Shown here: positions 46,451 through 58,352 of the stretch, piece after piece
Position numbering within the stretch: position 1 is the first letter of the stretch
Layout of the letters: every line of letters starts with the position of its first letter
NCBI GenBank assembly: GCA_013176395.1
Contig: JABMLP010000017.1
Span: forward strand, 186,001-250,000
DNA length: 64,000 nt
Direction of reading: 5' to 3'
Origin: Venturia oleaginea
Taxonomy: Eukaryota > Ascomycota > Dothideomycetes > Venturiales > Venturiaceae
Translations under genes and position numbers: made by a program
The notes under the pieces: generated by a model
Database searches by the model: none
The model's input: only the letters and a program-made list of their open reading frames with translations
Told to the model about the DNA's origin: nothing

Positions 46451-48301
46451 TAACATTGTGCATGAGTGGTTTTGGCCTTCAGTATGGCAAGGCGTTGGAC
46501 ATCGTGAAGCCTATCTTGGATGAGTTAGGAGGCACGTTGTAAGATACGATTGACATGATATGAGAACTCTAACGATATAGGTATGCATTTTGAATCACTA
46601 CTTCGATTACACATTCGAGTGTGCCAAATTTCAAAGGGCTGGTGGTCATGATTGAGTTTGACAATCATCAAGAAGCACACCAATCTTTGTAAAGGATAGG
46701 TGCGGTGAGTGGCGCCAGTAACCTTCTGTTGATCATTCGCCACTCCATTCCATGACCATCGCATGCAATGGGGCAACAATCTCGACTGGTCCTGATGCTT
46801 AGCGAGGGGGGAACTTTTCTGGCACGAATCACTCTGTAGACAGTTTTTGTTCTCTACATGGCCTCCACAAAGAAACTGCTATTGCCTGCGCATCGCCCAT
46901 AGTAGGCCGATATCATGATGCTGTTTGCCTTTTTTGTGGAAGCTTAGCAAGCGACGATACCAGAAACTGGCAAAGCGAAAGGCTTTTATACGGATACGGT
47001 ATGTCAGGGTGCTCATAGTGGTGTTGTTTCTGCATATTGCTCGTGGGCTCCTACTCTTTTACTATCGCTCCCCTCCCCTCCCTTTTCCTGTCCCTTCTCA
47101 CTCCATCTTCTTCAATCGTTTGAGCCTACCAATGACTGAAATCGTGTAGAGAGTACCACGACACCAGAACCGTCCTGTCCCAAGCCGATCCCACACGGGC
47201 CCCCAATCCCCCAAAGCAAATGATGACCTGCACGGTTAAGATTTCAACGCCAGAGGGAAGACATGTATTGTTCTTATGATTAAGATTAATTAGAGTATAG
47301 CCACCAAGGCTTTCAATGGGAAGAATAATTAGACCACGCATGACGGCAATAAGATGAGACAAGGTAAGCCAAATAAATATCCTTGTGGGGAACTAAATGT
47401 AAATATACATTCAAGGAGATAAAACGCTCGTATCAGTATCCCACCAACCAGTCCCAACGCCAAAAACAATAATACAGTATCGTCGCAGAAAGCAGATTAT
47501 TCAAAACCTCCACATCTTCAAGCTCTGAATCCATACCTAGGGCAACGGGTAGAAAGAGAGGAGGGGAGATTAACATTGGGTTTTGAGATTATTTTTGGTG
47601 ACGAAGAAGGGGGTGATGTTGGTGGTGATGTGGGTAGTAATTAAAATATTTTTCTGGTTAATGGCTGGGTAGATAGTAATTTTTGAGTGTTCTTTAGGGA
47701 TGCAAGGTTGGTTGTTATTGGGAATATTGGTAAGTTGTGCTGATGACCTAGATGAATGAGCTGTGATGACCTACAGAAATGTGTATGAGGAGGCTGTATA
47801 TGTGGACGTCGCTCTCTACGCCGAACATAAATCTTGTTCAGTCGTGAGCGGAATCGTCACATCGGAAATGATTATCTAACAAGCTCCTCGATAAGTTATT
47901 CCTAATGTGAACAGGAAGACTATCCATAAGTGTAATGAGCCGCTTTGTTCGTCAGAAACGATGGTACTATATGCTGAGTACAGTACAGTGCCCATTTGCC
48001 GATTCCAGCTAGCAAACAACTTGGGGTAGAGATTTTCTCATTGTTCGTAGACACTACAGATGCTCAAAGCCGCCCTGCTGTTGTCCATGCCTTCGTCCTT
48101 TCCAGTTCCCTCCTATCTCTCCCATCAAGCGGACTTGTATTACAAGTAACACCCCGAATTCAGAAATCGGCATGAATGAATTCCTGCTGATATCCACAAA
48201 GGTTTATCAGATTGGGAAATATTGATCTTGGGTTGCTGGTGACGTGCTCATTCTGACAGTGCGTCTGGCGACGATGGATAGATGGTATGCAGTGATCCCG
48301 G
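46451..48301. other. 1.85-kb intergenic stretch
   Basis: No gene is supported. Short frames at 46525-46779, 46925-47149 and 47126-47362 lack domains and codon bias. 47600-47660 is a G/T-rich patch. Confidence 0.45.
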
Positions 48302-49131
48302 TCATGTTCTTCTTACATTTTCATCGCTGGGACGCTCAATTCCCCATCCTCGCCCTGTTTTGGCATCAGGCCAGATTAGCCTATTGCTGGGAACCAACGA
48401 CTCTGCTGGCCTCTGCAATATACATCCTGTCCTCGCATTAAACTCGAACTTCCACAGCTCTTTCTTGTTGCCGTTGCCCATATTTCCGCCTAGCACTGTC
48501 CACATGTAGGTCACTGACCCAGCCTCATTTATAACTATGAAGACGAGATGGCCTCGGCTTTCTAAAGGTAGAAGATCTGGAGTTAGTTCGCTGGCCAGAG
48601 ATACGACATCAAGTGTGTTATCCCAAGGTTTGGCACCCGTGGTGCGAGGTTCAAGTTCGAAATTAATTTCATTGGGATTTGGCATGTTTTGGCACTTCGA
48701 TGGCATGAGCTTGACGAAAGCTGAGAAGTAGGGATGTAAGACACGAGATCGTCCATGTGAGAGATTTTGAATTTGATGTATAGATTTTATAAGTGGTGGT
48801 CGATGTGTTGGATCGGTTGGCTCTGCTTTGACAATAATCCTACCTGCAAGAGGTGGGAGAATATTGGTTCAAAGGGGTATCCATTGTATCGGGGAATCTT
48901 GTGACAGGTTGCGTCGAGGGTGACTGGATTATTGAAACAGAATTCATTGATGAGCTCGTCGAAAAGTTTTGGGCCGAGATTGTCGTCGACATGTCCTACT
49001 TCTGTTTCGCCCAGGGGAATACGAGCGATGTTTGAGTAGACCTTGCCCTCAGCTCCTCTAGCAGAAGCGCGAAGCAGAAGGTGAAACGCAATTGTTTGAC
49101 ACTCATAGGAGGCCGGCTTGAGTTACTGAGT
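48302..49131 (-). CDS. Hypothetical protein, 5' end uncertain
   Basis: A convincing coding stretch on minus reads YECQTIAFHLLLRASARGAEG, KVYSNIARIPLGETEVGHVDDNL, GPKLFDELINEFCFNNPVTLDAT and GYPFEPIFSHLLQ to a donor after 48844 (GTAGGA). From 48709 it resumes as LMPSKCQNMPNPNEINFELEP and runs to the stop at 48302, ending IERPSDENVRRT. Middle parts include RGHLVFIVINEAGSVTYMWTV and AESLVPSNRLIWPD. I could not find an in-frame ATG; a TAA stands just before the first block, so an upstream exon or gene loss is possible. No family recognised. It lies beside the BTB array but shows no BTB domain. Confidence 0.5.
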
Positions 49132-49635
49132 GGTCCATTTTTAACGGTGATTTTAGAGGTTCGTCGTTGATGAAAAGAAATTGTGGTAGGGCCTTAGAGT
49201 TGATTTACATTCAGTCTCCTACTGCTGCTTCGATGCAACCTCGAAATATCAGCCATCTCAAGGGATCAATTCTTATATGAATGGAAAGAAGTAGTGCAAC
49301 CATAAACTCACCCTCCATCGTACCATCTGTCAAGTAAGTTTTAATCACCCTCATCAAACTCTTCACGCTTGCAACCCGTTCGTCTATCTTCTTCTGCCGA
49401 CTTGTCTGCGTTTCTTCATCAAGCTTCTAGAATTATACTTAATATTCATGAGCCTTTTGCCAAAATGTTTCCTTCATGCAGATTGCAGGGTTTATTCGTC
49501 CTCTGCCGGAAATTGATGTGTCCTAAAGACTATCAATGTTCTTCTTACTTGGTTTCAACTTTGCAATATACCTCGTAGCCATGGGGCGCATCGTCTTCCA
49601 ATATATTTTCGAAAACTCGTTCCATCAAGTGTCGA
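49132..49635. other. Intergenic spacer before BTB array
   Basis: About 0.5 kb with no supported gene, possibly including the missing 5' exon of the preceding minus-strand gene. Confidence 0.35.
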
Positions 49636-50364
49636 TTAATCGGCACCAACGATTTTAACGAGCTGCGCAAAATATTCGGTGCCTTTCTCGTGCGCCTGCT
49701 CCTTATCTCGCAGCAATTGTTTAACATCCACAACAACTTCGCTGTCTTCGGGATCCAGACCATGACCATACGTCTCTTTCACCAGAAACATCATATCGTA
49801 CTTGCGCAAGGTTGAACTCTTTGGGGAAACTTTGTAGGCTTGGGCATCCTATCGCTGGTATTCATCGGAGTCGGGCCGATTCTCGAGGGAAACGTTTCGG
49901 AAGCAGCCCAGAGAACAATTGTAGAGGTCGAGCGCACAAATCCACTGGAAGCTTTAACATATCGATTTTCTCACAGCAGCCCACTCTATATCCATCGGGA
50001 AATAGTATACCGTGGTAAAAAAGCATGAGTAGAGCTCCCAAAAGCCAGAGAGGAGCTGTCTTTGAGTCGAATGATAGGATGACTATCTTTTGGGTTTACG
50101 TTATCTGACAAGATCTTGCTGGCGCGATGTAGGAGAGACTCGGCAACGTAAAACGTACTGCTCTTAGTTTCGCTAACCACGACTGACATTGCGGATGGCT
50201 TTGAAACTGCATAGAAGGGGAGATTAGCTTTGAGAGCTTCTGTATGAAGGTTTATGCAACTAACGGATCTTCTGCAGGTGAGTGGCCGGCTATTCGGTCC
50301 AGGATGGTGATGGTGGTGCTTCTGTGCCGCTGTCAAGTCCGGCAGCTTCTGAATTTCTCTTCAT
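49636..50364 (-). pseudogene. BTB/POZ-domain paralogue A, broken
   Basis: Starts MKRNSEAAGLDSGTEAPPSP at 50364. TAG interrupts shortly after. The BTB block SVVVSETKSSTFYVAESLLHRASKIL continues in another frame with SHPIIRLKDSSSLAFG, and a C-terminal piece YDMMFLVKETYGHGLDPEDSE...EYFAQLVKIVGAD ends at TAA 49636. The BTB fold mediates homo- or heteromeric contacts and often Cul3 binding. At least one frameshift and one stop make the copy non-functional as read. It parallels copies B and C in start motif and order. Confidence 0.65.
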
Positions 50365-50860
50365 GCAGAGAGTTTTGTTGTCGGTTGAAGAGCAGCGAAA
50401 GAGCTTGAAAAAGAGGAGTGGAAGGTCCTACAGATAGCAGTGAGACGAGTGACTGTCAAGTAAAGTGACCTGAGACAGGAAGGGTGACCTGTAGATATAA
50501 TACTCACTTTCGAACTTGGGAGTGAAGGAGAACTAATGATCAGTCGAAACGCGCCTTCAAATCTAAGGAATATTGAGAAATAGAGAAGGGCTTTTGTTAA
50601 AGTCATGTAGGAGATACAGGAGTACCAATCATGTCTATCCAAATTTCTCCTTTTCCAACCGTCTAACCATTTGCTAGAGCTCAAAGTCGTAGACATGTCC
50701 CGCATTCTCTTCACAATTGGCCAAGTTTCCCTACGCAAAATTCTAGCCAGCTATGTCCAACAGGCTATCATCCATGAGCATCGAGGAGAACCTTTGATGT
50801 TAGCATGTCATATCGCAAATCGGGTGATGAACAATTACCTTCTACCACATTTTTTGCTAG
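50365..50860. other. Spacer between BTB paralogues A and B
   Basis: About 0.5 kb; an open minus frame at 50361-50738 overlaps it but shows no domain. Confidence 0.35.
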
Positions 50861-51636
50861 CTATTCCTCATCGCTATCGCCTTCCTCCACAAAATACTGG
50901 CTAACTGAGATTGGTTGGTATCCACACGCCACTACAGCAATGGTATTGTACTGGATGAGGTTGACCAGCTTTTCGAAGTAATCAGACCGCATTTCGGCGG
51001 CATCATTTTCGGTCGGAGCAAGATAATTATCGAGATCATCTTCGAATTTGGTACCTTCCATGCCGGCTTGGCTCCGATTTCGACGTCGTATTATAAATCT
51101 CGCGTGCTCTTACTTAAGCAGGCCCGCTTTCATCATAGCTGTGTCTCATGAAGGCGGCAAGGAATTGGACGGATTGATCGTGAAGTGTGGCCATATCCCA
51201 TTTGTAAGCTAGGGAGCAAACCTCGATCGCAAGTGTCATCTTGTCTACGTCTGAGTACTCGCGTCCGAATTCGTTGCTGAGTGCCCTCCCATGGTAGATG
51301 AATTGCAGTTATTCGCCGAAAGCTAGAGGTGATGTATTCGAAAGTAAAATGAATTTGGAACCGTGCATGTCGTCTTGAACCTCGTTGATAACCGTTTTGC
51401 TGGCACGGATAAGCAGAGCCTCGGGAACGGAGAACGTCTTGGAGTATTCTCCTATGATCACAATGACGTTGACGTTCCGAGTAGTTTTGTAGCTATAGTA
51501 TGGGTAGCATTTAAGCAATCTGACATAGTCGACTCGATGCTGCTCACAAGGACTCTCGAAAGGAATCCATTTCCAACTTCTTCGAGGGTGTTGGGCTAAG
51601 TGGGTCCACATCTGCGTTTGCTGCTTTTCTCTTCAT
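50861..51636 (-). pseudogene. BTB/POZ-domain paralogue B, broken
   Basis: Exon 1 begins MKRKAANADVDPLSPTPSKK at 51636 and ends at a GTGAGC donor. After CATACTATAG exon 2 gives FYKTTRNVNVIVIIGEYSKTF, SVPEALLIRASKTVINEV and SKFILLSNTSPLAFGE. TAA follows, yet the same frame goes on with LQFIYHGRALSNEFGREYSDV and EVCSLAYKWDMATLHDQSVQFLA to a second TAA. The final piece DYFEKLVNLIQYNTIAVVACGYQPISVSQYF, ending at 50861, is in another frame. Two stops plus one shift mark it as a pseudogene. The exon 1/exon 2 layout matches copy C. Confidence 0.75.
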
Positions 51637-52178
51637 CGCTTTGTATTCGATACGTTCGTGGTGAAAGTGGTGTGTTCTGCTGTTTTCGCTGGTTGTGCAG
51701 TTCTCAGATCAAAAGCCGAGGGGTTATACCGAACCATGGTTGGTTAAAGCTGGTTCTGAGAATTTCAGACCCTTCATCAGATCTGTGCAGACATCAAAAC
51801 TCAGGGGTACTATGAAGTTCAGTGTAAGCGTTTGCAACACATATAAATTACCCAAAGCTCAATCCGCATATCTACGTGGGTGGAATAACAGCCTTTTCAT
51901 CGTGACCATGCAGTCAGAACACCCTGTCGCAAGCAAAATGACCGCCCTTGTAGAAAATGAGCTCAAGAATTCCAGTAAATCTTCCGCTTCTGCTTCCACT
52001 TCCCTCGCAGCCCACAAATCGTATCCCATGAGCTCTTTGTTGAATCTCCCTTGAGAGGTCATTGGTCAATAGACTGTCAAGACACATTGGCTTCGCGTTT
52101 AGGAGAATAAAGAAGTCATCATGTAAGTCAGTTGAACAGTATCAAGAGGTTACTTACTGTGTCCGAAAGAGCCCTTGG
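51637..52178. other. Spacer between BTB paralogues B and C
   Basis: About 0.54 kb with no supported gene. Confidence 0.35.
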
Positions 52179-52878
52179 TTAGTTCATCTCCATGAGATAC
52201 CCTTCAACAGAAAGTGGCTCGACTATCCCAGTCTTGACAACGTGCTCAATGACCTTGACATGTTGTGAGTAATAGTCAGAGCACCTTTCATCTCCGCCGT
52301 CGTTAAGGTAGTCGTGGACGAGGTAAAAGAAGTCACCATCTCCAGGTAACTCGCTCTTGTAGATGTGCAAGGCCAGACGCATAGATATGTAACCTCCCAG
52401 AGGCGAGCCCTCCGCTGTAGCCTTATAGACATAGCATGATGCGTTATAATATTTACTGTTGGTGTCCGCGTTGAAGAGAGAAGCAAAATGTCGAATCGCT
52501 TGGTTATGCAGTTCCGGAATATACCAAAAGCCGGCAAGACCGCACACCTCGATTGCGACCTCCATTTCGTTGGTTCCAGAATAGTCGTGGCCAGAGTCCT
52601 TGTGGCGTTCCGCAATTCAGCTGGTCCGATACCTTTTCGCTGAGACGTTATAGTAGTGCCAATGGGACAGAAAAGGTCTTCATTCGACGGCGGTTGCTGA
52701 CGATGACTTCGATGTTCCGAACGTTGTCATAGCTGTTGGAGATTAGTTCAAGGTACTCAGAATACAAGACAAATGGATTAGCTTACAAAGACTCGTCCTC
52801 CGTCTGAGGGGCCATGGTTGATGATGATGGTATCTTGCTGGGTGTGTCCAGGCCTGTGGTTACTGCGTTTCTCTTCAT
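52179..52878 (-). pseudogene. BTB/POZ-domain paralogue C, broken
   Basis: Exon 1 begins MKRNAVTTGLDTPSKIPSSS at 52878 and ends at a GTAAGC donor. After CTCCAACAG, exon 2 gives FYDNVRNIEVIVSNRRRMKTF and SVPLALL, then TAA. RLSEKVSDQ continues in frame, after which the C-terminal half is found in another frame as an open 128-codon stretch (EVAIEVCGLAGFWYIPELHNQAIRHFASLF...YLVHDYLNDGG) stopping at 52179. One nonsense codon and one frameshift. The C-terminal half is better preserved than in A and B. Confidence 0.75.
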
Positions 52879-53643
52879 GGAAGGAGTATGAGTGAGTTGG
52901 TTGTTCGATGGTGGAAGGTGTGAGTCTTGTTTCAAGAGACGTGGATGTAAGGCTACGTTAAGCAATGTTAAAGTTACCTGCTAGATCTGTCTGTAGCCGG
53001 GTTACGGTAGCTCTGGGCTACCCTGACCTCATCCCGATTGAAGTTCCGGGTAAAGATTACAGCAAGAGACTGAGTGGAAGCACTGATTTGGGAAATACCC
53101 ACCTTACCTATGAGCTTGGGAAGTGCATACTCTGGTCGGCCGTCTTTGCATGTGTATAGCAAGTTTATCAACCTGTTAATCCAAAGCCATGAATTGTCAG
53201 CAACAAAGACAGGTTCGAAGCAAGCACAACTCACCGTACAAAATGCCCCACCAAAGACACGCTCTCTACATGAACCATCACCCTACCTAAATGAGTTTTC
53301 ACGAAAAAAGCGAGAATAATTCTCGTAGCCGGTAGTCAGTTCAAAGGTGCCGCTAAGAAGCTGATTTGAATTAATGTACATATATTGACCACATCTCTGA
53401 TCGCCGCGTCTAGCTATAGAAAAGTTAGAGTGTGATCACGACTGAGGTCATTTCCATTTCTCACTCTTGTTTGTCCCCCGAAATTGCGTTTATCCCAGTC
53501 GTGCGATGGCGTGTCGCCATGCACCTCGATTGCGTGTGGCAATGAATAATTCCCAACTGCGAATGGCGACGAAACCCAAGTTGTCGACCAGCTCCTGGTA
53601 ATCCTTCCAAGATCGCCAAAACCCATGCCAACATTGAGCCCAC
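52879..53643. other. Intergenic before SF3A3
   Basis: About 0.77 kb. Minus frames at 52974-53234 and 53414-53842 do not look coding; the latter overlaps the SF3A3 3' end. Confidence 0.4.
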
Positions 53644-55149
53644 TCACAATAAGCCTTGCTTGAGCAAATCGTAGTAAATCTTTTCCGGCATGACGTTCCC
53701 TTCCGAATCCTCCATCTGCACTACGTTCTCCGTCTGAGCTTTCTCTTTCTTTTTGTCCTTTTGTATCTTCTCCCACAGCCTCAGTGCCTCCTCGATGTGA
53801 GTGATCTCTCTGAACAGACCCATAGACGTGATTCCGAGACACTTGAGACCGTAGACATGGCGCGACTCGTTGAAGTGCTTGTCAAAAGCACGTCTGCCCA
53901 TGTAGACGAAGTTGCCGCATATCTCGCAAGGGAATTCCACGCCCAGACCGTGGAGCTTGTAAAGCCAGAAGGGAATCGGCTTGCCGTCCCAGGCTAGCGG
54001 TAGCTTCAGAGGATTGTAGATCTTGTCTTCTTCGTCGTCATCGTCGTCCTTTGGTCCGCTCGCGCCAGCGACTGTGTCCATCATTAATGAGTCTAACTCT
54101 TGCTGCCGTTCCCTCTCAGTCATGCCCTGCTTGCGCTCAACATTGACACGAGTGTCGCTTCGATTGGACGACATCGCTGCTGCGAGCTTCTTGATTCGAA
54201 ATTCTCGCTCAGCGATGGCTCTATCTTTCAAGCTTCTACTGGAAGCTCCATTGCCACCTTTCATTTCTTCGTCCTCGGGCTTATCCTGTGCCTCTTTTGC
54301 CGCAACCGCCTTCTTGTGCTTTTTCGACTCGGCGTGATGTTTGTAGAGGTTTTGATTCGTGAATTCTTTCTCGCAGAACGAGCACCACACGCCAACGCCA
54401 GTACCTTGTGTCGTCGGACCTTTCGATTGTGCTGTCGACTTTACAGCCAAACTGCCCCATCCCTCCACTTTGTCCTCTTCCCACGCTGTCTCAAATTCTT
54501 GATAGAATTCACCCAAAATCTTGTCAACGTTCTCAAGCGGCCTCGTCCGTCGCATGAAGCCTTCCAGATATGCTGCCAGGTCGCCCAAGTATTTGAAGTA
54601 TTCATTTGACATCTTATCAGCTTTCTTGATGCCAGAAAACTTGTCGAACATGTCGAGGTATTGTATGTAGGTCGATCGACGGCCATCCTTGACACCCGGA
54701 AGATTGATATAAGTGTCGTGTAACGTTGTCAAGTCCATGAATTTTCCAAATGCTTCCTCTCCCGTGAACATGGTATCCACCATCAATGTTTTCGGCTCAT
54801 CATCGCCTGGCGCGCGTCGCTTGTAGGCGCGTTCCAGGTTTTCGGTGGGCTCATTTGGATACCTTCGGTGGAAAGACTTGATCTCATTGAGCTGATCATA
54901 GAAAGCCTGTGTAGAAGCTTCTCCATTTCCCATGGACTGTATTTCTTTCAGACGTGCGCCATCCACGTCCTTATAGATATTCAAGAGGGCAGTAGACTGG
55001 TCCTGAATGCGCTGGAGGAAATTCGAGATCTCATGATCGCGATTCAGGCGGTATCGAATGTGGTCCGGCTCCTCGATTACGCGCTCCGCGATGGCTTGTT
55101 CCAAACGCTCAATCTCCTCATGGAGAGTCCGTTGCTCGTCCAGTATCAT
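53644..55149 (-). CDS. PRP9: Splicing factor 3A subunit 3 (Prp9/SF3a60)
   Basis: Single exon, 501 residues from MILDEQRTLHEEIERLEQAIAER, which matches the usual family N-terminus. The frame stays open 69 codons upstream to 55356, but that extension is unlike family members. SF3a60 is part of U2 snRNP and helps the branch site be recognised. Seen: the N-terminal coiled region, FYDQLNEIKSFHRRYPNEP, a matrin-type zinc finger VWCSFCEKEFTNQNLYKHHAESKKHKKAV, an acidic linker (KDDDDDEEDK), and the second zinc finger FPCEICGNFVYMGRRAFDKHFNESRHVYGLKCLGI close to the C-terminus. The tail MPEKIYYDLLKQGLL is conserved. It is divergent from the FAL1 gene, 304 bp away. Confidence 0.94.
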   Translation of the reverse strand: MILDEQRTLHEEIERLEQAIAERVIEEPDHIRYRLNRDHEISNFLQRIQDQSTALLNIYKDVDGARLKEIQSMGNGEASTQAFYDQLNEIKSFHRRYPNEPTENLERAYKRRAPGDDEPKTLMVDTMFTGEEAFGKFMDLTTLHDTYINLPGVKDGRRSTYIQYLDMFDKFSGIKKADKMSNEYFKYLGDLAAYLEGFMRRTRPLENVDKILGEFYQEFETAWEEDKVEGWGSLAVKSTAQSKGPTTQGTGVGVWCSFCEKEFTNQNLYKHHAESKKHKKAVAAKEAQDKPEDEEMKGGNGASSRSLKDRAIAEREFRIKKLAAAMSSNRSDTRVNVERKQGMTERERQQELDSLMMDTVAGASGPKDDDDDEEDKIYNPLKLPLAWDGKPIPFWLYKLHGLGVEFPCEICGNFVYMGRRAFDKHFNESRHVYGLKCLGITSMGLFREITHIEEALRLWEKIQKDKKKEKAQTENVVQMEDSEGNVMPEKIYYDLLKQGLL

Positions 55150-55453
55150 CGTGACGGGTTGTGCTGAAGATGTTGGTACAAAGGTATCGAGTCCGAAGCT
55201 TCTTCTGCTAGCTTGTGAGACGAGCTGCCAGAAGTTGTTGAATGAGGGGGAGATCAAGGCTGAGAGTGTTTCTGAGACTGGCCTTCTCTTGTTGGAGCCT
55301 GAGGTGTTGTGTTGAAATGGTCGCGTTTGAACTTCGAGATTATTCCGACTAGTCACGTGCCGAAAGTCTGGGGAGAGAGCTTGGAACTTCTACCTCAAAG
55401 GTCAACGTCTCTCTCCATAACCTCAACATCTCCACCCACAATCTACCGCAACC
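55150..55453. promoter_or_regulatory. Shared promoter region SF3A3 / FAL1
   Basis: 304 bp between divergent starts of two splicing-linked genes. GTCACGTGC occurs at 55353-55361 (E-box CACGTG), near the middle-right of the region. No TATA element is evident. Confidence 0.5.
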
Positions 55454-56699
55454 ATGGCCGAAGGTATCGACCGCAAGAACGATGAGCGCCTGGAGTTCTC
55501 CACGTCCAAGGAGGTCACCGTCGCCCCAACCTTCGAGGCCATGCATCTCAAGGAAAACCTCTTGCGCGGAATCTACGCCTATGGCTACGAATCGCCCTCC
55601 GCCGTCCAGTCGCGAGCCATTGTCCAAATCTGCAAAGGTCGCGACACCATTGCTCAGGCGCAGTCTGGTACTGGTAAAACAGCTACCTTCTCCATCAGTA
55701 TTCTCCAAATTATCGACACCGCGGTCCGCGAGACGCAAGCTCTAGTGCTCTCACCAACTCGAGAACTCGCGACTCAAATCCAGTCGGTCATTATGGCTCT
55801 CGGTGACTACATGAACGTCCAATGTCATGCGTGTATCGGTGGAACAAACGTTGGAGAAGACATCCGCAAGCTCGACTATGGCCAACATGTTGTGTCTGGT
55901 ACTCCGGGCCGTGTCGCAGACATGATCCGTCGCCGAAATTTGCGAACCCGACACATCAAGATGCTAGTCCTCGATGAGGCCGACGAGCTCCTCAATCGCG
56001 GTTTCAGAGAACAAATCTACGATGTGTACCGATACCTCCCTCCAGCGACTCAGGTTGTTGTCGTCTCCGCTACTCTCCCATACGATGTTCTCGACATGAC
56101 TACCAAATTCATGACCGATCCAGTACGCATTCTGGTCAAGCGTGATGAACTGACTCTGGAGGGTCTGAAACAATACTTCATCGCCATCGAAAAGGAGGAA
56201 TGGAAGTTCGACACCCTTTGCGATCTCTACGACACCCTCACCATCACACAAGCCGTCATCTTTTGCAACACTCGTCGCAAGGTCGATTGGTTGACTGACA
56301 AGATGCGGGAGGCCAACTTCACCGTTTCCTCTATGCACGGGGAGATGCCACAGAAGGAACGAGACAGCATTATGCAAGACTTCAGACAGGGCAACTCCCG
56401 CGTCCTGATCTCTACTGATGTCTGGGCTCGTGGAATCGATGTTCAACAGGTATCCCTTGTCATCAACTACGATCTACCAAGCAACCGTGAAAACTACATC
56501 CATCGCATCGGTCGAAGTGGTCGATTTGGGCGCAAGGGTGTGGCCATCAACTTCGTCACGGCTGATGACGTCCGTATTCTTCGAGACATTGAGTGTAAGT
56601 TTGAACTACCGATTTTGAACTCTTTGCTAATTCTGAACAGTGTACTACTCGACTCAAATCGACGAGATGCCCATGAACGTTGCTGATCTCATTGCATAA
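55454..56699 (+). CDS. FAL1: DEAD-box RNA helicase eIF4A-III / Fal1
   Basis: Exons 55454-56594 and 56641-56699 (46-bp intron) give 399 residues. All DEAD-box motifs are in place: Q motif with F-x17-[33 protein letters not shown] (about residue 174), [25 protein letters not shown] and HRIGRSGR. The N-terminus ([21 protein letters not shown]) and [20 protein letters not shown] separate eIF4A-III from initiation factor eIF4A. In animals it is the core of the exon-junction complex; the yeast relative Fal1 acts in 40S ribosome biogenesis. In filamentous fungi either role is possible. The terminal exon codes for [18 protein letters not shown], the conserved tail. Confidence 0.95.
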
Positions 56700-58352
56700 A
56701 GAGTCACCGATCGATAGGGACATCGCAAGGCGTCAATTGGAGTTTTTCATTCAACGTTTTCTGGGAGTAAAGAAAAGACCGCGCAGCAATGCGTGGCAAA
56801 ACAGGCAAATTGAGCGTGGAGGATAGGGCCTTTGAGCCAAAAAGTGAGTTCTTGTTTTTCTGCTGTTAACATTCTTGAAGCTGACACGAATCGGCTATAG
56901 CAATGAAACCAATTTGATCATGCCCATATCTAAGTCTCGACCAGCAGATTCATGATGGCCGACGACCTCGCAATCGGTGGCAGCTGGACGGACAAGATGT
57001 CTTTCCTCCGTCTAATTAAACAGTCTGCTATTTTTAACACAACATTGATGCAGCCAAAGGGGCAACATCTATCTCAAAAACTGCCCATGATATTGTCTCG
57101 AGTCAACGATGGCTGGACGCTTTGTGCATCCGAAGGCAGATGCCCGGACTTGAGTTCTCTAACACATTTTTGTACCATCGCCCAAAACCATTACAGCCTC
57201 CTCTGCCGTCCCATTCTACGTTTACGTCCCGGCCAAAATGCGGTTCTTGGATGGAAATTCGGGTTCGCATGATGCTGAAGCCGCGATTTTGGAAGTCTCA
57301 AGAAGGGTCCACCGGCACATGGTTTACGGCGTGCAGTTGAGATCCGCTGGGCTTTTAGTCGATTTATAGGGAGATATGATGGAAACAGGAATACAAGCCC
57401 TCGCAATGTGTACGGGCACGCGTATCTGCAACTCAAGGATACCAGGGAACCATCCCAGGTCGCTGCCTTGGGTGCCTGTCCAGACTGACATGATGAAAAG
57501 CAATTTCAAGCTTATGAATGTGGTGTATCAGATCGTGAACAGAGAGGAGAAGCTTGACCTGGTGAACCCTAGTTCTAGAAACCAAGCTGAACCGAAAACC
57601 TGTACGGTAACGCCAAAATCGAGTTATGCCGTGGGACGTTGAGCTGCGGCAGTACTCTTCCCTGTCGATCTTTCGAAACTTCAATGTGTGGGTGCGTATA
57701 AAGGCCCAGATGGGCACAGTTGATGGGTCATAAATGCAGTGTAATGGTCTCACCATCGAGTTCATTCCGTCAGCAGAAGTTTAGGTGCGCACAATCTGCC
57801 CAAAGCGGAAAGGTACCAACCCCAGTCCAACTATCCGAGGCTGTGTAAGGGTTATTCTGATTGGTGCGCATTGCATCGTAGTTTATCTCGGTGTCACCAT
57901 ATTTTTGATTGCCTCAGTTCTCACCAAACACATCCCCTAAGACAGTACTAACACCGCCTACATCGTGTTGCGAACTCCCCTCTGCTAACTACTATTGCTT
58001 TTAGATGCGTTTCTTTGGCCCCTGCTGAACGTGCCGCCATGCTCTCGGCATCTAAAATAGCTGCGCGATCGATGCGTCTTCTGGTCAATATAAGTTTCGA
58101 TGTGAAAGTTCATCCGGCATTCCATCATAGCCTCCATCATGGAGACCTCGCGAGTAACACTGGTAAGAAGGACTGACTACATAAGGATGTGTCCCAATCC
58201 TGTGGAAAGTACTTCATCAGTTTCGAGCACCATCTTCTCTACATATCTTGAACAGCCTGCTATCACTCTCTCCCATTTCTTCAAACATCCTCTTTCAGCG
58301 TTCAAACCTTCTTTTCCTCTAGATCAGTACGGTGGGCGCCAACGGCAGTCCC
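56700..58352. other. 1.65-kb intergenic stretch
   Basis: No gene that I can support. Overlapping frames at 56952-57340 on plus (MADDLAIGGSWTDKMSFLRL..., FLYHRPKPLQPPLPSHS...) and 57376-57642 may be old coding remnants without recognisable domains. Confidence 0.4.

Noticed and set aside
53414..53842. Minus-strand 142-codon frame downstream of SF3A3
   Set aside because: It overlaps the true SF3A3 C-terminus in another frame and shows no family features.
55150..55356. 69-residue N-terminal extension of SF3A3
   Set aside because: The frame is open but the extension is unlike known family members, and MILDEQR at 55149 matches the normal start.
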